Below are positions 15,860 through 23,349 of a stretch of DNA of 37,877 nucleotides, piece after piece. The notes under the pieces are model-generated. The model saw nothing but the letters and a program-made list of their open reading frames with translations. It was not told the origin of the DNA and did no database searches. Source of the stretch: Bacillota bacterium (lineage in GTDB: Bacteria; Bacillota; Clostridia; Tissierellales; Peptoniphilaceae); contig JAEXCD010000029.1 of assembly GCA_023393715.1 (NCBI GenBank), positions 1 to 37,877 of the forward strand, given 5' to 3'. Both the position numbers and the translations under genes were made by a program. How positions within the stretch are numbered: position 1 is the stretch's first letter; each line of letters opens with the position of its first letter.

Positions 15860-15875
15860 AGCAAGAAGCATGCCA
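15860..15875 (-). promoter_or_regulatory. Sigma-54 (-24/-12) promoter for the permease-abfD operon
   Basis: The minus strand reads TGGCAT-N5-TTGCT, with GG and GC exactly 10 bases apart, close to the consensus TGGCAC-N5-TTGCA. Transcription would begin near 15850, leaving a leader of about 78 bases before the permease ATG. The adjacent gene at 16053 encodes a sigma-54 activator, and candidate enhancer sites lie about 110-210 bases upstream of the predicted start. Confidence 0.85.
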
Positions 15876-15879
15876 AATC

Positions 15880-15923
15880 AAAAAAAGCACGCGATCCCCG
15901 TGTTTACAAGGGCTCGGTGCTTT
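15880..15923 (-). terminator. Terminator of the sigma-54 activator gene
   Basis: An imperfect stem whose ends are AAAGCAC and GTGCTTT is followed by seven T on the minus strand. It ends only 4 bases before the -24 box of the sigma-54 promoter, insulating it from read-through. Confidence 0.7.
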
Positions 15924-15950
15924 CCGAAAAAGATGCTTTTTTGCCGCTTT

Positions 15951-15966
15951 GTTTCATTTTTGAATC
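15951..15966. promoter_or_regulatory. Candidate activator-binding site 1
   Basis: GTTTCATTTTTGAATC, an inverted repeat with one mismatch. It matches the perfect copy at 16050-16065 in 15 of 16 bases. Centre about 110 bases upstream of the predicted sigma-54 start. Confidence 0.6.
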
Positions 15967-16030
15967 AAAATCGCCGTTATTTTCGTTTCCCCCACACACG
16001 GGCGCAGAAAGATGTCATTTGCAGCTCGCT

Positions 16031-16046
16031 GTTTCATAATTAAAAC
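16031..16046. promoter_or_regulatory. Candidate activator-binding site 2
   Basis: GTTTCATAATTAAAAC, the weakest copy, 13 of 16 bases like the perfect site. Its centre lies 19 bases from site 3 and 80 bases from site 1. Confidence 0.5.
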
Positions 16047-16049
16047 AAA

Positions 16050-16065
16050 GTTTCATTTTTGAAAC
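16050..16065. promoter_or_regulatory. Candidate activator-binding site 3 (perfect inverted repeat)
   Basis: GTTTCA-TTTT-TGAAAC is a perfect 6+6 inverted repeat. It overlaps the stop codon region of the activator gene and lies about 210 bases upstream of the predicted sigma-54 transcription start, a normal enhancer distance. Confidence 0.6.
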
Positions 16066-17468
16066 ATCTCTCCATAACGTTTTCTCTTTCGAACAAACGT
16101 TGCGGCGTCCATCGACAGGCTCGCCGCTGCGGCCCGGACCGTGCCGTGTTTTTCGTACGCACGCCGGATATATTCCCATTCCAAACGCGCCAGCTCCTCT
16201 TTGAGGTTCATGTTCGAATTCAGTGAAAACGACTCGACTCCTTTCCGCGAATGGAAAGCGATTGGCAGATCCGCCGGCTGGATACAGTCCTCCTCGCAGA
16301 GGATCGCGGCCTGCTCCACGACATTCTTGAGCTGGCGCACGTTGCCCGGCCAGCTGTAATGATACATCTTGTCCTTTGCGGCCTCTGAAAAATGGCGCTG
16401 GAAGCGGTACTTTTTGTTGACGTCGACCAAAAAGCTTTCCATGAGCGGAATAATATCCTCCCGGCGCTCCCGGAGCGGCGGGATGGTAATGGGCACGACG
16501 TTGAGCCGGTAGTACAGATCCTCTCGGAAGGTTTTTCCCTTCACCATCTCCCACAAATCCCGGTTTGTCGCCGCGATGATCCGGACGTTGACGTGAATGC
16601 TTTTGACGCTTCCGACGCGCTTCACCTGCATCTCCTGTAATACGCGAAGCAGGTGCACCTGCATATCCATCGGCAAATCGCCGATTTCGTCCAGAAAAAC
16701 CGTTCCCTTATCCGCGCTTTCGAAGATGCCCATCTTCCCCTCTTTACTCGCTCCGGTGAAGGCGCCCTTTTCATAGCCGAACAATTCGCTTTCGATCAGG
16801 GTCGGCGAAATTGCGCCGCAGTTGATCCCGATATAGTTTTTATCGGAACGCAGCGAATTCTCGTAGATATAGCGCGCAAAAAGCTCCTTGCCGACGCCGG
16901 TTTCTCCCAGAAGCAGCACCGTACTGTCCAAAGCGGCCACCTTCCGGGCAATTCGAAGCGTCGCCTGCGTCTGAGGATCGGTCGCGATCATGTTGGTCAG
17001 CGAACGTTGATTCCGCTGAACAAAGCTCATCGCCGACTGATGGCGCGCCTCATTTTCCCGATAGCGCGCTTCCAGATCGTAGATTTCCGTCATATCGCGG
17101 ACAACCGTAATCACCATGACGATCTGATCGTTCTCGTCAAAGCAGGGCTTGCTCGTAATCAGCGCTTTTTTCCCCGTCCGAAAGGTCTGATTCATCGTCA
17201 CCGGCATCCGGCGCTCCAACACATAAAGCGTGCCCGAGCGATCAATGAGGCCGTCCGAGACGATATCCTGCATGTTCCGTCCCAGCACGTCCTTCGCTGT
17301 CAGCCCGGAAATTTTCTGGTACGCCTCATTGATCAGAATCGTCACGGCATGTCCATCGGTAATATACAGCCCGTCGTAAATACTGTTAAAGATATCGCTC
17401 AGCTGGGAATTGATTTCTGCCGTACTGCCGCGCAGCAAAGACATAACGCCGCTTTCATTCTTTGGCAT
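16053..17468 (-). CDS. PAS-domain sigma-54-dependent transcriptional activator
   Basis: Enhancer-binding protein of 471 residues. Order: PAS domain (about 20-130, with ITDGHAVTILINEAYQKISG), AAA+ domain with Walker A GETGVGKE (188-195), GAFTGA (235-240) that contacts sigma-54, Walker B TVFLDEIGD (256-264), and a Fis-type helix-turn-helix at the C-terminus (about 440-465). There is no response-regulator receiver, so the PAS domain probably senses a small molecule directly. The ATG at 17468 has AAGGAG at 9 bases; an ATG two codons upstream is possible. The protein probably acts on the sigma-54 promoter at 15860-15875. Its gene lies 23 bases after the YcxB-like gene and likely shares the promoter at 18093. 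Confidence 0.93.
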   Translation of the reverse strand: MPKNESGVMSLLRGSTAEINSQLSDIFNSIYDGLYITDGHAVTILINEAYQKISGLTAKDVLGRNMQDIVSDGLIDRSGTLYVLERRMPVTMNQTFRTGKKALITSKPCFDENDQIVMVITVVRDMTEIYDLEARYRENEARHQSAMSFVQRNQRSLTNMIATDPQTQATLRIARKVAALDSTVLLLGETGVGKELFARYIYENSLRSDKNYIGINCGAISPTLIESELFGYEKGAFTGASKEGKMGIFESADKGTVFLDEIGDLPMDMQVHLLRVLQEMQVKRVGSVKSIHVNVRIIAATNRDLWEMVKGKTFREDLYYRLNVVPITIPPLRERREDIIPLMESFLVDVNKKYRFQRHFSEAAKDKMYHYSWPGNVRQLKNVVEQAAILCEEDCIQPADLPIAFHSRKGVESFSLNSNMNLKEELARLEWEYIRRAYEKHGTVRAAAASLSMDAATFVRKRKRYGEMFQK

Positions 17469-17491
17469 GATCATGCGCTCCTTTCCTCGGA

Positions 17492-18058
17492 CTATCTTTG
17501 CGGGCCTTTTCCCTTCATCTTCAGGAAGGGGCGCCCGCAGCACTCGACAATAAACCGGTCAAAGTGCTCCAGCTCCTCCGGTTTTTCAAAGCCGGAGGCA
17601 TGCACGATGTACGCGCCCACGCCGAAGAAGATAAACCGCCAATCCCCCAGAGCCACCAGCTCCGTTACCTTGCTGTACCGAATGACCTCCTCGCGCTCGC
17701 CCGCCCTGGTGTAAATCCCGTTGCTGCGGAAGAAAAATTCGATATCAACGGGAAAGAGGCCTCGCTCCTGAGCTTCCCTGACGGATTTTTTATAGATCCG
17801 CCGCTTTCCGTTATACACACTCAGCGGCATCGCGGCGAGAAGAAAGGCCACCGCGCCCCCTCCGACCCAGAGGCCGATATTTCCGTATTCGTTGTACCGC
17901 ATGATTACGGACACGGCGATCATGAACGCCATCGTCAGCATGACCGGAAATGCCTGCGTCACCATTCGGTGCTTTCGGAATAACGTCCACGAGGCTTCCG
18001 CCAGCGCCTTGTAGGCAACCTCATCATACTTTGAGGTTACACGAAATTCGTAGCTCAT
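17492..18058 (-). CDS. YcxB-like two-helix membrane protein
   Basis: Protein of 188 residues with two adjacent hydrophobic segments (about 36-53 and 60-80), followed by a C-terminal cytoplasmic domain with FFFRSNGIYTRAGEREEVIRYSKV and a FGVGAYIVHASGF stretch, the pattern of YcxB-family proteins. Function is unknown in the family. It is the first gene of the transcript that makes the sigma-54 activator, 23 bases upstream of it, so it may take part in sensing, but this is only positional. A GGGGGAG Shine-Dalgarno lies before the ATG. Confidence 0.7.
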   Translation of the reverse strand: MSYEFRVTSKYDEVAYKALAEASWTLFRKHRMVTQAFPVMLTMAFMIAVSVIMRYNEYGNIGLWVGGGAVAFLLAAMPLSVYNGKRRIYKKSVREAQERGLFPVDIEFFFRSNGIYTRAGEREEVIRYSKVTELVALGDWRFIFFGVGAYIVHASGFEKPEELEHFDRFIVECCGRPFLKMKGKGPQR

Positions 18059-18092
18059 TCTGCTCTCCCCCTATACATTCTGAATCTCTTTC

Positions 18093-18101
18093 ATTATATC
18101 A
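18093..18101 (-). promoter_or_regulatory. Extended -10 promoter for ycxB-like gene and activator
   Basis: The minus strand reads TGATATAAT, a perfect TATAAT with the TGn extension, about 35 bases before the ATG at 18058. No good -35 box is present at 16-18 bases, as is usual for extended -10 promoters. Confidence 0.65.
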
Positions 18102-18136
18102 CGAGTTTTGTGAAAATACTTTCATTCTCGCCGGCG

Positions 18137-18745
18137 TCAACCGCCCATCTCCCATTCACAGGCGCGCTCCGTCCAGAGCTCCTCGTCCGACGCATCGATT
18201 TTGCGGATGGCCTTGCACGGATTTCCGCCGGCAATGACGCGCTCCGCGATATTGTTCACCACCACGGAGCCCGGTTGAATGACGGCGCCCGCGCCGATCG
18301 TCACGCCGGGATTGATTACGACATTCGCGCCGATCCATACGTTGCTGCCGATGCGAATTTCATCGCCAATCGCCAGATCGCGTCGCCGAACGGCCGCATC
18401 GACCGGACAGGCATCTGTCGTCAGAATAACCCGGGGCCCCAGCACGACATCGTGTCCGATGACAATCGGGCAGGCGTCGACCATCAGGCAGTCTGCGCCC
18501 GCGCGAAAATGCGCTCCGACGGAAATGTGCTGCCCATAAGTACAATGAAACGGCACCTCGATCACCGCGTTGTCACCGACGGCGCCGAACAGCTGTGCCA
18601 AAATGGATTGACGCCCCATTTCATCATCCTGTGCGGATTGATTGTATTGACGTATCAGCTCTCTCGCCTGATGGCGCATCTCTTTCAATTCATCCGCTCC
18701 GGCCCAATACAGATCGCCCGCCAGCATTTTTTCTTTTTCACTCAT
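18137..18745 (-). CDS. Maltose/galactoside O-acetyltransferase family protein, catalytic His replaced
   Basis: Left-handed beta-helix acetyltransferase of 202 residues in the LacA/Maa family: N-terminal MSEKEKMLAGDLY, then hexapeptide repeats with VPFHCTYGQHISVG, IGSNVWIGANVVINPGVTIG and the end AGNP-like AGGNPCKAIR. The family's catalytic histidine lies in a TATHPV-type motif; here the aligned segment is TTDACPVD, so Cys113 takes its place (codon TGT). The neighbouring Asn region is also changed. CoA-dependent acetylation of a sugar is therefore uncertain. The ATG at 18745 has GGAGAAGGGG upstream; it overlaps the preceding hydrolase gene by 8 bases. Confidence 0.8.
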   Translation of the reverse strand: MSEKEKMLAGDLYWAGADELKEMRHQARELIRQYNQSAQDDEMGRQSILAQLFGAVGDNAVIEVPFHCTYGQHISVGAHFRAGADCLMVDACPIVIGHDVVLGPRVILTTDACPVDAAVRRRDLAIGDEIRIGSNVWIGANVVINPGVTIGAGAVIQPGSVVVNNIAERVIAGGNPCKAIRKIDASDEELWTERACEWEMGG

Positions 18746-19634
18746 GCCCCTTCTCCTCTGCTCCTTCAAAAAAGGCCACCATATCCCGATATACCTGCTC
18801 ACATCCGTGCTCGTGATGAATTTCATGGCGCATTCCCGGATACACCCTGCGGCGAATATTCTGATAGCCGATTCGGGACAAATTGGCCAGGGTGTCGCGC
18901 AGTCCTTTTTCGCCGCCCGTAATCGGATCCTCCTCGCCGGACAGGCTCAAAACAGGCAGTGCGGGATTTTTGCAGCGATAATGTGCGAACTGTTTCAGCT
19001 CGTGATCCGCCTGCGAGATCGTTCGAAGCGCACCGATCGTATACGGATAGCCCACGCAGTACGGATCCTCCTGATAGGCCTTGCGTTCCGTCTCATTCTT
19101 CACGACCCAGCTGATGTCCCTTCCATCCAGCCCCGACAGGCGTTCGAGAAAGGGGCTTACTCCTTTTTTGCCCTTAAAGGCTGCAAAGAGGCTGCCCAAA
19201 ATCAATCCGATTCCCGACAGCGGCAGATAGTTTGCCGCGCCGCTCATCAAAAGCTTATCGATTTCGTCGTCGTGTTTTTGCAGATAGCAGCGGGCGATCA
19301 GCGTGCCAAACGAGTGTCCGTACAAAAAGAGCGGTTTGCCGGGCGCCCGATCCTTCAGATAGTGTGTCAGGTGAAGCTGATCCGTTACGAGCTGCTCGAC
19401 GCCCTCCATGTGCCCCAGAGGAAAAGCTTCATTAACGGAGCGTCCGTGTCCGCGATTATCCGAAAGAAGAACGGTATAGCCCTGCTCGTTGAAAAAACGG
19501 CTCATACCGTAGTAGCGTTCCTTGTGCTCCTTTGCTCCGTGGATGATCTGAATCAGCGCCTTCGGTTCGGCCGCCTCAAACAACGCCACGGACAAGGGCA
19601 TGCCGTCCGGCATATTCAGCGTAAATTCCTTCAT
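18738..19634 (-). CDS. Alpha/beta hydrolase, monoacylglycerol lipase/lysophospholipase type
   Basis: Serine hydrolase of 298 residues. It has IIHGAKEHKERY (oxyanion region), SDNRGHGRS, the nucleophile elbow YGHSFG with Ser108, an acid SGEEDPI and a late MRHEIHHE with the catalytic His. These are the signatures of S33-like lysophospholipases. The start ATG at 19634 overlaps the maf stop by one base (TGATG), and an AAGGAAA site precedes it. The open frame upstream is the maf gene's shadow. The likely role is membrane-lipid or ester turnover in the cytoplasm, as no signal peptide is seen. Confidence 0.82.
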   Translation of the reverse strand: MKEFTLNMPDGMPLSVALFEAAEPKALIQIIHGAKEHKERYYGMSRFFNEQGYTVLLSDNRGHGRSVNEAFPLGHMEGVEQLVTDQLHLTHYLKDRAPGKPLFLYGHSFGTLIARCYLQKHDDEIDKLLMSGAANYLPLSGIGLILGSLFAAFKGKKGVSPFLERLSGLDGRDISWVVKNETERKAYQEDPYCVGYPYTIGALRTISQADHELKQFAHYRCKNPALPVLSLSGEEDPITGGEKGLRDTLANLSRIGYQNIRRRVYPGMRHEIHHEHGCEQVYRDMVAFFEGAEEKGHE

Positions 19635-20278
19635 CAATTTCCTTCTCCCTTCATTGAAATGCGTTTGATGACCTCCGAAACGGGCAGTCCGATAATCGTC
19701 TCGTAATCCCCTTCTATTTTTTCGACCCAAGCGCACGGAATCTCCTGAATTCCGTAGGCTCCGGCCTTATCCATCGGCCCGCCGCTTTGAATGTAGCGCC
19801 ATAGCTCCTGCGACAGCTTCTCAAACGGCGCGACGAACCGAACGGCCGTCAGTGAGTAAAAGAGCTCATAATTCGCCCCTTCGCGAAGGCAGACCGCCGT
19901 CACGACGTGATGTACCTGCCCGAAATAGGAATACAGCATCCGATAGGCATCCTGTTCATCGAGGGGCTTGTTATAGATTTCATCATGGTGCAGCACCATT
20001 GTGTCCGCGGAAATGTAGAGGCTTTCTTCCTCTCGCTCGTCTCCCGACTTTGCCCGCGCAAGCTCGCAGCACGTCCGGGCGGCCCGCTCCAAAAAGGGTC
20101 TCTGGCGATTTTCCTCGAAAAACCGCTCCTGAATAGCCCGCTCCGCCACGCTCACCTGCGCGATGCGGGGATGCAACTCCTGTAAGAGCGCCTGCCGCCT
20201 CGGAGAACCGCTCATCAGGACAATGCGCCGAGCCGGACTCAGTCTTCCCTTTCGTTCATATTCAAAGATACCGTTCAT
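19634..20278 (-). CDS. maf: Maf family nucleotide pyrophosphatase
   Basis: Hydrolyses non-canonical or excess nucleoside triphosphates (dTTP/UTP type in the YhdE branch). The 214-residue product has MSGSPRR, ISADTMV, the DKAGAYGIQE block and EGDYETIIGLPVS, all Maf hallmarks. It carries about 20 additional residues before the SGSPRR motif. The GTG at 20281 is possible, but the ATG at 20278 lies at a better distance from AAGGGGG. It overlaps the MATE gene end by 17 bases, so the two are coupled. Confidence 0.88.
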   Translation of the reverse strand: MNGIFEYERKGRLSPARRIVLMSGSPRRQALLQELHPRIAQVSVAERAIQERFFEENRQRPFLERAARTCCELARAKSGDEREEESLYISADTMVLHHDEIYNKPLDEQDAYRMLYSYFGQVHHVVTAVCLREGANYELFYSLTAVRFVAPFEKLSQELWRYIQSGGPMDKAGAYGIQEIPCAWVEKIEGDYETIIGLPVSEVIKRISMKGEGN

Positions 20279-21692
20279 CACCGTCCCCCTTCTTCGCCGC
20301 CCGCGCGTCAGCCCTGTCCGCCATCCTCCGAAAGCTGAAAAGGACCAGGCTCACGGATAAAAGAAACGCAATGCAATCGGAAACAGGCCCTGCGATCAGC
20401 ACGCCGTCCAGCCCCATTCGCCTCGGCAGGAGCAGAAGAAGGGGCAGCAGAACAAGACCCTGTTTTGTGATGGACAGGAAAACGCCCTGGCGGATGTTCT
20501 CTGTCGCGCTAAAGAAGGTCACCGACAATGGCTGCACGCCAAAAACACCGACCAGCGCCATAAAAATGCGCATATAACGCTCCGCAAAAATGAAGTAGTT
20601 TTCTTCACCGCCGCCAAAGATGGAGACAATTTGACGCGGAAAAAGCTGAAAGAGGAAAAAGGCGCTCATGCTGACGCCGAGTGCAACCGATGCGGCCTTT
20701 AGATAGGTCTCCTTGACGCGATGAATTTTGCCCGCTCCGTAGTTGTACCCCCAGATGGGCTGACAGCCCTGTGCCAGGCCGACCGAGAATGCGGACAAAA
20801 TGCTGTTGAGCTTGGCGATAACACCCGAGACCGCCAGCGGTATCTCCCGCCCAAACGGCGACAAAGCGCCATAGTGGCTCAGCGTACGATTCATGACGAT
20901 GTTAACGAGCATCATCACGCCCAAATTGATACCCCCGGAAAGTCCGGTTTGCACAATCGACAGCGCGTAGCGGAGGCGAATGCCAAATGCCCGTCCGGAA
21001 AGCTTCACGCTCCGAAATCGGGGAAAGTAGATCACGCACAGGAAAAAGGAAAGCGCCTGACCGATCAATGTCGCTGCCGCAGCGCCGCGAATCCCCCAGT
21101 GAAAGACGAGCATAAAGAGCGCATCCAGAACGACATTGACAAGAGCGCCCGTCACGACGCAGAACATCGAATAGGTCGGACTTCCGTCGGCGCGGATGAT
21201 ATTGCTCGAGGCATTGCTGAAGAGCAGCAGCGGCAAGCCCAATGCCGTCAGCGAAAAATAGTCTCGTGCATACGGCAGGATCTCGGAGGTCACGCCGCAG
21301 AGATAGAGCAGCGGCTCCTGAAACAGCACCAGGACGAGAAGATGGCATACGCTCAGAATCGCCGTCAGGGTAAGCCCCGTACCGACGTACCTGATTCCCT
21401 CCTCAGGGCGCTGTGCGCCGATGCTGATATTGAGATTCGCGGCCGTCCCAATCCCCATTAAGAGGGACAGCGCAATGGTCAGCGTCGTCATGGGAAAGGC
21501 GATGTTTGTCGCGGCATTGCCGAGCATGCCCACCTGCTGCCCGATAAAGATCTGATCGGTAATATTGTATGCCGCGTTGACCATCATGCTGATGATCGAC
21601 GGTATCGCAAATCGAAAAATCAACCGTCCGATCGGATCACGTCCCAAAAACTGCTGCTCTCTTCGATTTGACACTTGTGACGATCCCGTCAT
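20262..21692 (-). CDS. MATE family efflux transporter
   Basis: Cation-coupled multidrug exporter of 476 residues with about 12 membrane segments. Typical parts are PSIISMMVNAAYNITDQIFIG in the first helix, LPLLLFSNASSNIIRADG, and GLAQGCQPIWGYNYGAGK at the start of the second half. The open frame extends to 21767, but the ATG at 21692 has GGGAGGAAGG upstream. It heads the overlapping set MATE, maf, hydrolase, acetyltransferase. A weak TGATATCAT extended -10 lies near 21740. The substrate is unknown. Confidence 0.9.
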   Translation of the reverse strand: MTGSSQVSNRREQQFLGRDPIGRLIFRFAIPSIISMMVNAAYNITDQIFIGQQVGMLGNAATNIAFPMTTLTIALSLLMGIGTAANLNISIGAQRPEEGIRYVGTGLTLTAILSVCHLLVLVLFQEPLLYLCGVTSEILPYARDYFSLTALGLPLLLFSNASSNIIRADGSPTYSMFCVVTGALVNVVLDALFMLVFHWGIRGAAAATLIGQALSFFLCVIYFPRFRSVKLSGRAFGIRLRYALSIVQTGLSGGINLGVMMLVNIVMNRTLSHYGALSPFGREIPLAVSGVIAKLNSILSAFSVGLAQGCQPIWGYNYGAGKIHRVKETYLKAASVALGVSMSAFFLFQLFPRQIVSIFGGGEENYFIFAERYMRIFMALVGVFGVQPLSVTFFSATENIRQGVFLSITKQGLVLLPLLLLLPRRMGLDGVLIAGPVSDCIAFLLSVSLVLFSFRRMADRADARAAKKGDGDERYL

Positions 21693-21849
21693 CGCCTTCC
21701 TCCCATCCTGAGCTGAACGCTCTTCGCTTCCTTTAGATGATATCAAATCTGCCCCCTTTGCCGCCACTCATATTATCGCCGCCGGCTGCACCTCCCGCGC
21801 GGCTCATGTCTCCTTCAGTCATCCCACGCTCCTTTGGACATGCCACACC

Positions 21850-21891
21850 CTCCTTTTCGCGTATTTGTCACTCCTTTTCGCGTATTTGTCA
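21850..21891 (+). repeat. Exact 21-base tandem duplication over a -35 region
   Basis: Positions 21850-21870 and 21871-21891 are identical, each beginning CTCCTTTTCGC and ending TTTGTCA. The second copy supplies the -35 box of the ECF gene promoter; the first repeats the same box exactly two helical turns upstream. Confidence 0.85.
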
Positions 21892-21914
21892 CCACACCGC
21901 TTTGGTGCTATACT
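21886..21914 (+). promoter_or_regulatory. Sigma-A promoter for the ECF S-component gene
   Basis: TTGTCA (21886-21891) and TATACT (21909-21914) with a 17-base spacer, about 32 bases before the ATG at 21946. The -35 box lies in the second 21-base repeat. Confidence 0.75.
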
Positions 21915-21945
21915 CCATTTATCGACTGAAACAGGAGAGGCTTTT

Positions 21946-22479
21946 ATGCAAAATAAATCATTTATGCGTTCCGCTTTCGGACTGTCCATTACAGCGCTCT
22001 TTCTCGCGCTGAACGTACTTTTGAGCTGCTTTGGCATCCCCTTTCCCGGAGGCAAAATCTTTCTAAACGACGTTGTCATCTGCTCCGCCGCATTCTTACT
22101 CGCAGACCCCTTAGCGGCCTTCTGCATCGGCGGCGTCGGCGCATTCATCGGCGATTTCCTCTTCTTCCCGCCCTGGATGTTCATTTCCCTGGCCGTGCAT
22201 GGCATTCAGGCCGCAGCCATCGCCTACTTGTCAAGACGCCTCTGCCCCCAGCGCCCGGAGATCGGTTCGGCCATCAGCTTTTTCATCGGCGCACTCCTCA
22301 TGCTCACCGGTTATTCCATCGCGAGGGCCTATATGTACGGCTCCGTCGCCGCAGCCGTAATCGGGCTGCCCTTCGAAATTGTTCAGGCCGGCATCGGCGT
22401 CGTCGGAGCATGGCTCCTCTGCTGGCGTTTGGGTCTGGTACGTTTTTTTGACCGCGTTCTGCTCCGCTTTTCGCGCTGA
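21946..22479 (+). CDS. ECF transporter substrate-binding (S) component
   Basis: Membrane protein of 177 residues with about 5-6 helices. The pattern FPGGKIFLNDVVICSAAFLLADPLAAFCIGG...GDFLFFPPWMFISLAVHGIQAAAIAYL fits the ECF riboflavin-transporter-like S-component family. Such proteins bind a vitamin or precursor and pair with a shared EcfAAT module, which is not in the window. AGGAG lies 8 bases before the ATG. It is a single-gene unit with its own promoter and terminator, as is common for S components. The ligand cannot be named, because no riboswitch or biosynthetic gene is adjacent. Confidence 0.82.
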   Translation: MQNKSFMRSAFGLSITALFLALNVLLSCFGIPFPGGKIFLNDVVICSAAFLLADPLAAFCIGGVGAFIGDFLFFPPWMFISLAVHGIQAAAIAYLSRRLCPQRPEIGSAISFFIGALLMLTGYSIARAYMYGSVAAAVIGLPFEIVQAGIGVVGAWLLCWRLGLVRFFDRVLLRFSR

Positions 22480-22544
22480 ACATCACGCTCCCATTTGCGC
22501 TCCCGAAGCATATCTTTTAAGGACGCGCCCCTTTTGAAACAGAC

Positions 22545-22577
22545 AAAAAGCCCTGTACCGGCCGGTACAGGGCTTTT
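22545..22577. terminator. Bidirectional terminator between ECF and lipoprotein genes
   Basis: A near-perfect palindrome from 22546 to 22577 (AAAAGCCCTGTACC with its complement) with A and T runs on either side, between two convergent genes. Confidence 0.88.
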
Positions 22578-22631
22578 ACTGTCTCGCTAAAGCCGCACGC
22601 CGCGCAGGACCGCGGATGCGCCGCGGCATTT

Positions 22632-23306
22632 CTACTGCGCTTCGAACGTCAGTCCGTTGTCTTTGCAATAAGTCTCAATCGCCGAGCCTGCAGCACCCTT
22701 GACGACTAAGTCCGACGGGCAAAATGCCAACGTCTGCGCGCTGATCTTTGCCACCGTCGAAGGAACGACAACTTCCTTCAGACCGGATAAGGAAGTCAGC
22801 GCACCATTTCCAATCTCTTCCATCCCTTCCGGAAGAACGATGGTCGAAATACGCTTCGCGCCAAAGAACGTGCGATCGGAAAGGACCTTCAGATTTTTGC
22901 TCAGCGTGACCGCCGAAACCGTGCTCGCCGAGAACAGATTATCGCCGATTGCCGTCACCGTATCGGGCATGACAACCTCTTCGACCTCCGTGGCGCTGCG
23001 AAACAGTCCGGATGCGAGACGGACAACGGTCTTGCCGCCGATCGTCTCCGGAATCACTACCGTGCCGCCGGCGCCGACGTACTTGGTAATCTCAACTCCG
23101 CCTTCGACCTCGGCAACCTCAAAATCAGCCTCTGCCGCGGCTTCCTTTGCCCCCTCACTGGACGCTTCGTCCGTTTTCTCCTCTGTGCTCACCGACGAAG
23201 CCGCTTCCGACTGGGATGCTTCACTCGATGCTTCGTTTTTCGGCGCCCCGCAAGCCGTCAGGGCCAGACACAGCGCGGCCAGCAAAAATACCTTTGATGC
23301 TTTCAT
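22632..23306 (-). CDS. Lipoprotein with BspA-type leucine-rich repeats
   Basis: Predicted surface lipoprotein of 224 residues. A signal peptide ends in the lipobox LTAC, with lipid-modified Cys19. Residues 24-65 form a Ser/Glu/Ala-rich linker, probably disordered. From about 85 on come LRR_5-type repeats such as VVMPDTVTAIGDNLF and IVLPEGMEEIGNGAL, known from BspA-like adhesins. AAGGAG precedes the ATG. It lies just after the ribosomal operon terminator with no clear promoter of its own. The role (binding, adhesion) is inferred from the repeat family. Confidence 0.82.
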   Translation of the reverse strand: MKASKVFLLAALCLALTACGAPKNEASSEASQSEAASSVSTEEKTDEASSEGAKEAAAEADFEVAEVEGGVEITKYVGAGGTVVIPETIGGKTVVRLASGLFRSATEVEEVVMPDTVTAIGDNLFSASTVSAVTLSKNLKVLSDRTFFGAKRISTIVLPEGMEEIGNGALTSLSGLKEVVVPSTVAKISAQTLAFCPSDLVVKGAAGSAIETYCKDNGLTFEAQ

Positions 23307-23324
23307 ATCGTTCTCCTTCTCTTC

Positions 23325-23342
23325 CTGCCATTTTCATGGCAG
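23325..23342 (-). other. Short GAAA-loop hairpin before the lipoprotein gene
   Basis: On the minus strand CTGCCAT-GAAA-ATGGCAG, a perfect 7-base stem with a stable tetraloop, ends about 18 bases before the lipoprotein ATG and follows the ribosomal operon terminator. It could stabilise a 5' end made by processing or read-through. Confidence 0.5.
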
Positions 23343-23349
23343 CCTCCGC

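Noticed and set aside
21850..21891. CRISPR-like repeat
   Set aside because: Two directly adjacent copies without spacers and no cas genes; a tandem duplication at a promoter.
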